From: an uncultured bacterium
GTDB lineage: Bacteria; Cyanobacteriota; Vampirovibrionia; Gastranaerophilales; Gastranaerophilaceae
Length of the DNA: 35,765 nt
Assembly: GCA_902791985.1 (NCBI GenBank)
Contig: CADAYD010000019.1
Span: 1 to 35,765, forward strand
Direction: 5' to 3'
Shown one piece after another: positions 31,801 through 35,765 of the stretch (positions are counted from its first letter, which is position 1; every line of letters begins with the position of its first letter). The notes beneath the pieces were generated by a model. The model was given only the letters and a program-made list of their open reading frames with translations, was not told the DNA's origin and did not search any database. The translations under genes were made by a program, and so were the position numbers.

Positions 31801-33330
31801 ATGACAAAAATAGATGCAATTAGTATAAAAAATAAGTTAAGTTTTACTTCTGACCAAAACAAAGAAAATAATATTAACATTAGAGATAATAAAGAGTCAG
31901 ATAATAAGGAATTAAAAAAATCGGCAAAATACCTGACAGGTGCAACGGCACTCGCAACGGCGATTATTGCAGGTATTGCAATTGCGAAAAATATTCAAAA
32001 AGGTAAAGCAAAAAAAGCCGAAAGAATTGCTTATGAAGCTGTAGAAAGAGAGAATCAAAAAATCCTTCGAAAAGCAAATAAAGAAATTGAATCAGAAAAA
32101 CAAATTCGTATTGCAATAGAAAAAGAAGATAAATATTTTAATAAAACATACAAAAAAATAAATAAAAGTGCACGTCATAGCGCAGAAGCATTTAAAGAAT
32201 TTGAGACTACAAGACAAGAAAATCAACAATATGTCGCAAATTTAAAAAAATCTTTGCGCTCAAAAACTCCCGTCAATTCCGAAACTATTGATGCAAGATT
32301 AAATCCTAAAAATTCGGATTTAGAAGCATTGAATGACCAATACAGAACAATAGTAGGGGAAGAAGCCGCAAAAAGAGAACAAGCATATATAGATAAAACA
32401 TACAATTCTGTAAATAAAAGTGCCCAAGAAAGTGCAGAAGTATTTGAACAACATTTTAAATCAGAAGAAGCGATAGATAAATTTAAAGAAGAATATGCAA
32501 AGTTGCTTCCTACCCTAAAACTCAGCAAAAAAGATAAATTTGTTTATGAAAATGGTGAAGTTTATATTCAAAAAGCTGACGGTTCAGTTGTAACAGGAAG
32601 AAAGCCTAAAAAAATATACAACATAAAATCGCAGCCAAGACCATATATGCAGCCAAGACCATATATAATGCCAACAGGTAACAGAATGAAAATGACAACA
32701 AAAGGTAAAACCCAAAAGAGTATCACACTTGATGATCCTTTTGATGAATTAATTTATGCGGGTAAAAAACCACATGCAAATGTAACAGCCGTTTTATGTA
32801 GATTTATACCTTTAAAAAATAACAAAAAAAATATTTTAGTAAACAAATTTGAATATACTTCAAATGGAATAATAAGAAAAACTCATTACGGTAAAAACCC
32901 AAGAATAATAGAAGTAGACAAAAAACTTGGAGAATTTTCTATAGAAAAAGACGGATATAAATATTACTATAGTATAAATGGTCGTGAATTATTAGACATA
33001 AAAGAAATCGAAAAAGGTGGAAAACCTATTGAATTAGGGACTTATACCCCGCCTAAAAAAGGCAGTAATGATGGAGATGATACTCCTGAAATTATTCTTA
33101 TAAAATTACGTGGTGGAAAAACAGCTCAACTATACAAAATGCCAAATGGTAAAATCTTAACACCATTTGAATTCCATTTCCCTGGAGCTGCAAAAGCAAG
33201 AAAAGATGCTCAAGAATATCTAAAACAACTTGAACAACTCAGAGAACATGAAAGACAACAAGAAATAATTGCTCAACAACGCCATAAATCTGTAAAACCC
33301 AAAGAAAAAGAAGTTATAAAATATCGCTAG
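31801..33330 (+). CDS. Large unknown protein with NKLSFTS tag and internal duplication
   Basis: 509 residues, unrecognised. The N-terminus is NKLSFTSDQNKENN, then a polar stretch and one hydrophobic segment (about 42-60, LTGATALATAIIAGIAIA). A charged coiled-coil region follows with an internal duplication: YFNKTYKKINKSARHSAEAF (about 108-130) and YIDKTYNSVNKSAQESAEVF (about 196-218). A QPRPY doublet (about 278-290) leads to a beta-rich C-terminal domain ending in a Gln/Glu-rich helix. AAGG is 6-7 nt before the ATG. The gene lies between inverted 14-mers (31623 and 33495), so it may be cargo of a mobile unit. Function unknown. Confidence 0.65.
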   Translation: MTKIDAISIKNKLSFTSDQNKENNINIRDNKESDNKELKKSAKYLTGATALATAIIAGIAIAKNIQKGKAKKAERIAYEAVERENQKILRKANKEIESEKQIRIAIEKEDKYFNKTYKKINKSARHSAEAFKEFETTRQENQQYVANLKKSLRSKTPVNSETIDARLNPKNSDLEALNDQYRTIVGEEAAKREQAYIDKTYNSVNKSAQESAEVFEQHFKSEEAIDKFKEEYAKLLPTLKLSKKDKFVYENGEVYIQKADGSVVTGRKPKKIYNIKSQPRPYMQPRPYIMPTGNRMKMTTKGKTQKSITLDDPFDELIYAGKKPHANVTAVLCRFIPLKNNKKNILVNKFEYTSNGIIRKTHYGKNPRIIEVDKKLGEFSIEKDGYKYYYSINGRELLDIKEIEKGGKPIELGTYTPPKKGSNDGDDTPEIILIKLRGGKTAQLYKMPNGKILTPFEFHFPGAAKARKDAQEYLKQLEQLREHERQQEIIAQQRHKSVKPKEKEVIKYR

Positions 33331-33383
33331 TTTTTATAGTAAAATATCAAACTGCTGAAAAGCATTGAAAATAAAGTGAAAGT

Positions 33384-33425
33384 GTGAGCAGTTAAAATGA
33401 AGGAAAAGTGTAAGAGTGAGCAGTT
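33384..33425 (+). repeat. Two copies of GTGAGCAGTT, 32 bp apart
   Basis: GTGAGCAGTT at 33384-33393 and 33416-33425, the second continuing as CAGTTTGCAAATT. These belong to the cluster of CAGTTTG-like motifs in the gap 33331-33770, where I see no gene. Confidence 0.5.
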
Positions 33426-33494
33426 TGCAAATTCATAGTCAAACCACTTCCGACCGTCAAAACCTTTGATATGAGCGGGTTCTACAAAAAATTG

Positions 33495-33508
33495 CAAACT
33501 GTCTGTTT
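33495..33508 (-). repeat. Inverted copy of AAACAGACAGTTTG
   Basis: CAAACTGTCTGTTT, the exact reverse complement of 31623-31636. The two copies frame the 509-residue gene. Confidence 0.6.
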
Positions 33509-33534
33509 TTTGAAATCTACACTACTTTCTACAG

Positions 33535-33576
33535 CGGACATTTATGTTGCCAAAATCGAACATTCCGGACATTTAT
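33535..33576 (+). repeat. Two copies of CGGACATTTAT, 31-bp period
   Basis: Exact 11-mers at 33535-33545 and 33566-33576. CACTTCCGAC also occurs twice (33445-33454 and 33654-33663), and a related ATTCCCGAC lies at 33586-33594. They look like remains of insertion-element ends. GGATTGCTTCGGGC plus TTTCGCCC at 33617-33637 is a small hairpin of another dispersed family. Confidence 0.55.
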
Positions 33577-33770
33577 ACTCAAACTATTCCCGACCTTGAT
33601 AAATCGGCAAAGGCTGGATTGCTTCGGGCTTTCGCCCTCACAAAAATAAATTCCACTTCCGACTGTAAAGACACACTCTAGATGATTATTTGTAACAGGG
33701 TAGTTGATTATTCTACAATCGTAAACTGAACTTATTTGTGTTGATATGTAAAACTTTTGATGAGGAAAGT

Positions 33771-33992
33771 ATGGAAAAAGCAGGATTAAATATTACACCA
33801 AAGGAATTTAAAGAATTAAGTAAATTAGCAGAAAATGCCTATAACATTACAGTCGTTATAGATTATTTCTGTAAAAATCAACCGGAGATTGAAGAATTGT
33901 ATAATCTTGCTCCCGTCATAGAAAACCTCAGAATGAATGCAGATAAATTAAATGCGTTTTTCATAGATAATGAAGAAAAAGTTGAAAATTAA
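33771..33992 (+). CDS. Small acidic helical protein of unknown function
   Basis: 73 residues, mainly helical and acidic (MEKAGLNITPKEFKELSKLAENAYN ... FFIDNEEKVEN), with one cysteine and no export signal. I start at 33771 because GAGGAAAG (33762-33769) precedes it; a longer frame begins at 33738 but lacks a ribosome site. It could be an antirepressor-like or regulatory protein of the adjacent mobile element, but nothing in the sequence proves that. It converges on the transposase cluster across a 24-bp palindrome. Confidence 0.5.
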   Translation: MEKAGLNITPKEFKELSKLAENAYNITVVIDYFCKNQPEIEELYNLAPVIENLRMNADKLNAFFIDNEEKVEN

Positions 33993-34092
33993 AACGTCTT
34001 TAATGAACTATATCCGAAAGTATTCAACAGATTTTTTAAGAAAAGTTAAATGCACAATTGGTATTATTTTATATTCAAAATTAAAACTGCTA

Positions 34093-34116
34093 TAAAACCG
34101 TTTTAAAACGGTTTTA
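34093..34116. terminator. 24-bp perfect palindrome, probable two-way terminator
   Basis: Every base of 34093-34116 (TAAAACCG, TTTTAAAA, CGGTTTTA) pairs with its mirror. The A and T tracts on either side would serve as T-runs in both directions. It lies between the convergent 33771 and 34541 genes. Confidence 0.6.
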
Positions 34117-34121
34117 AAAAC

Positions 34122-34541
34122 TTAGATAAAACCATCTTTTTTCATCATATTCTGAAAATCTAAATCCATTTCTTCATCCATATCAACAACTTGTTTTATA
34201 ATCCTTAAAAATTCTTCCTTAGTATAGCTTTGTTTTCGCTTCTTTAAAACCTCATCCATCAGATTAGTGAACATATACATTCGAGAAGGGTCAATAAACC
34301 TATTATTATCCATGTCACTATGAAAATCATCAAGCATTTTATGGGCAAGTGCATACATTGCATCTTTTGATATCGTATTGGCTTTCAAAAATCCGTCACG
34401 TTTTATTCCCCAATCACCAAGAGCTTTCCATCTTCTTATTGTTCTGTCGCACACTCCGATTCTGCGAGCAATTTCTTCTTCTGTTATAAATTGCTCAACA
34501 TACATTTTTTCTGCAATACTAAAAAACTTGTCTCTTTTCAT
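34122..34541 (-). CDS. Helix-turn-helix protein of the Mu-like element
   Basis: 139 residues. The N-terminal 45 residues form a helix-turn-helix of the type seen in small terminase or DUF1804-like phage proteins (VEQFITEEEIARRIGVCDRTIRRWKALGDWG). The remainder is helical and acidic, ending in DMDEEMDLDFQNMMKK. Its ATG directly follows the transposase stop (TAAATG), so the two are translated together. It stands where Mu has the ATPase MuB, but it has no P-loop. Possible roles are target or end binding, or regulation of transposition. Confidence 0.6.
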   Translation of the reverse strand: MKRDKFFSIAEKMYVEQFITEEEIARRIGVCDRTIRRWKALGDWGIKRDGFLKANTISKDAMYALAHKMLDDFHSDMDNNRFIDPSRMYMFTNLMDEVLKKRKQSYTKEEFLRIIKQVVDMDEEMDLDFQNMMKKDGFI

Positions 34542-35765
34542 TTATCCGCATCCACATTTTTTGAGTTCTTCTGCAATTTTTCTGTCGGTTTCCCATAAGT
34601 ATAACTCTTCTTCCGGCTCATCTAAATACTTGTCTGTCTCCCAATAATAAAATTTTCTTTCTTCCTCCGGCAAAAATATTGACAAATCCGCCTTGCCAAA
34701 ATTTTCCATATCCTTATTCTTTTGAATAGCTTTATCCATATTAGTATTAGCAATTTTTGAAACTTTAACCGGCTTCTTGTATTCTCTTTCAACGCTTTGG
34801 TAAGCTGCTTCGTAGTTTTTGTATTTTTCTTGTGGGGATATTTCTTTATTTTGTTTAATATAAGATTTTGTAATTTTTATATTACGCTTCTTGGTTGCCA
34901 TTGCTGCTTCAAATTCTTCTTTTGATACTTCAGGAGCATAGAGTGCTGCAACAGATTTAAATGCCTCGGCTTTTCCTATAAATTCATCATTTTCAGCATT
35001 AAATACCCAAGCTACTTTGTAATTTTTTATATCCCTGCGCAAATATACCTTTAATCCTTTTTTATTAATCATCCAATCTGCCCAGTATGTAGTTTGCAAT
35101 TTACTGTCTTTTACTCCATTTTTATGGATAGTATAATTATTTGAAGTTCTTGAGCAGAATAATTTTAGCGCATCTTTTGAAGTGGTAATTTTTTCTTTAA
35201 ATTCTTCATAGAATAATTCATCCGGGCATTTGCCTTTTAAGTTTTTGCCGTTTGACGGCTTTTTATTCAAGATATTTGCGATTGTGTTATCAAAGAGTTC
35301 CTTGAAATCTTCAAATTTCATAATCTTACCGTCTTTAATTTCTTTTGCAAGTTTTTCAGGTCTTTCAACAACATTTCCGCCACGATATCCGACACAATGC
35401 TTGGACAATAGTTCTTTGATTTTTAGAAAATCTCTTTCAACCGGCTTTGTCTGAGCATTATATGGCAGGGCAAAATGCACATTTACATTGAGTTCTTTTA
35501 ACATTGCAGAAGTTTTGTTTTTGTCAGTATCAATCTTAAAGCCCTTCCTTCCTCCGGCGAAATCTTTTGAGCGGTAATCTTTACCGTTATCAATAATTAC
35601 ATCTTTTGGTAGTCCAAATTCTTCTGCTGCATAATAAAATGCCTGAAAAATTAAATCAGAATTAGGATTTCCTGTTTGCAAAATCCAACCAAGCCATTTA
35701 CCTGATTTATAATCTCTCCAAACCGTAACCCACGGAAATACTACTTTATTGTTCTCATCATAACA
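34542..35765 (-). CDS. Mu-type DDE transposase (partial, 5' end beyond window)
   Basis: The frame is open to the right edge; 407 residues are visible, and the true start lies outside. The DDE/RNase H core is present: the first Asp in VTVWRDYKSGKWLGW, the second in VIIDNGKDYRSKDF and the Glu in QTKPVERDF, 51 residues after the second Asp, as in MuA. A C-terminal beta-barrel domain follows (YWADWMINKKGLKVYLRRD), then a lysine-rich region and two similar blocks, YYWETDKYL and YLWETDRKI, near the end, which finishes KKCGCG. The WETD doublet is unusual. The protein would cut and join transposon ends bearing several binding sites. No MuB gene is in view. Confidence 0.85.
   Translation of the reverse strand, partial: CYDENNKVVFPWVTVWRDYKSGKWLGWILQTGNPNSDLIFQAFYYAAEEFGLPKDVIIDNGKDYRSKDFAGGRKGFKIDTDKNKTSAMLKELNVNVHFALPYNAQTKPVERDFLKIKELLSKHCVGYRGGNVVERPEKLAKEIKDGKIMKFEDFKELFDNTIANILNKKPSNGKNLKGKCPDELFYEEFKEKITTSKDALKLFCSRTSNNYTIHKNGVKDSKLQTTYWADWMINKKGLKVYLRRDIKNYKVAWVFNAENDEFIGKAEAFKSVAALYAPEVSKEEFEAAMATKKRNIKITKSYIKQNKEISPQEKYKNYEAAYQSVEREYKKPVKVSKIANTNMDKAIQKNKDMENFGKADLSIFLPEEERKFYYWETDKYLDEPEEELYLWETDRKIAEELKKCGCG

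Overview
The window reads as chromosomal DNA of a low-GC, diderm, gut-type bacterium. My best placement is the non-photosynthetic sister lineage of Cyanobacteria (Vampirovibrionia/Melainabacteria, order Gastranaerophilales). This is inferred from four things: a RecG with the N-terminal extension typical of cyanobacterial RecG, a long cyanobacterial-style GH57 enzyme, an RND/TolC export system that implies an outer membrane, and neighbouring proteins with an N-terminal NK-[IL]-SF tag that I associate, from memory, with this group. No rRNA or other decisive marker is present.

Layout. 1-375 is a non-coding stretch packed with perfect hairpins. 376-1311 encodes a CHAP-type cell-wall hydrolase. 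It converges on a minus-strand housekeeping cluster (5085 to 1292): a PurD-like ATP-grasp protein, a LpxL-type acyltransferase, a hotdog thioesterase, an RluB/RsuA pseudouridine synthase and CoaE, mostly with overlapping ends. From 5203 the plus strand carries a DivIC/FtsB-like division protein coupled to a TPR protein, an exported HExxH protein, an S41 (CtpA-like) protease and tRNA-Cys with a near-consensus promoter. 9770-10540 is a remarkable repeat zone built from pieces of a tRNA-Val gene interleaved with palindromic elements; the intact tRNA-Val(GAC) itself has C33 instead of the near-universal U33. XerC/D (minus) follows, then an exported TPR protein, a small unknown protein and the GTPase EngB. 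14510-20582 is a complete RND efflux operon (adaptor, pump, TolC), met tail to tail by a repeat protein. GH57 and RecG, a small coiled-coil protein, FolD (minus) and a VanX-type dipeptidase complete the core.

From about 28.6 kb the window becomes accessory: a secreted two-domain protein with a calcium-type loop, a lethal-factor-like HExxH metalloprotease and a 509-residue protein with an internal duplication. The last two share the NK-[IL]-SF N-terminal tag. The 509-residue gene lies between 14-bp inverted repeats. A small acidic protein, a helix-turn-helix protein and a Mu-type DDE transposase running off the right edge follow.

Regulation. Several genes (the PurD-like gene, S41 protease, 13425, engB, recG, folD and probably the thioesterase) have a convincing -10 element only 6-9 nt before the ATG and no Shine-Dalgarno site, which predicts leaderless or nearly leaderless mRNAs. 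Others have strong Shine-Dalgarno sites. In two cases the promoter of the leaderless gene is built into the terminator-like hairpin just upstream. All functional calls rest on reading motifs by eye; no database search was run.
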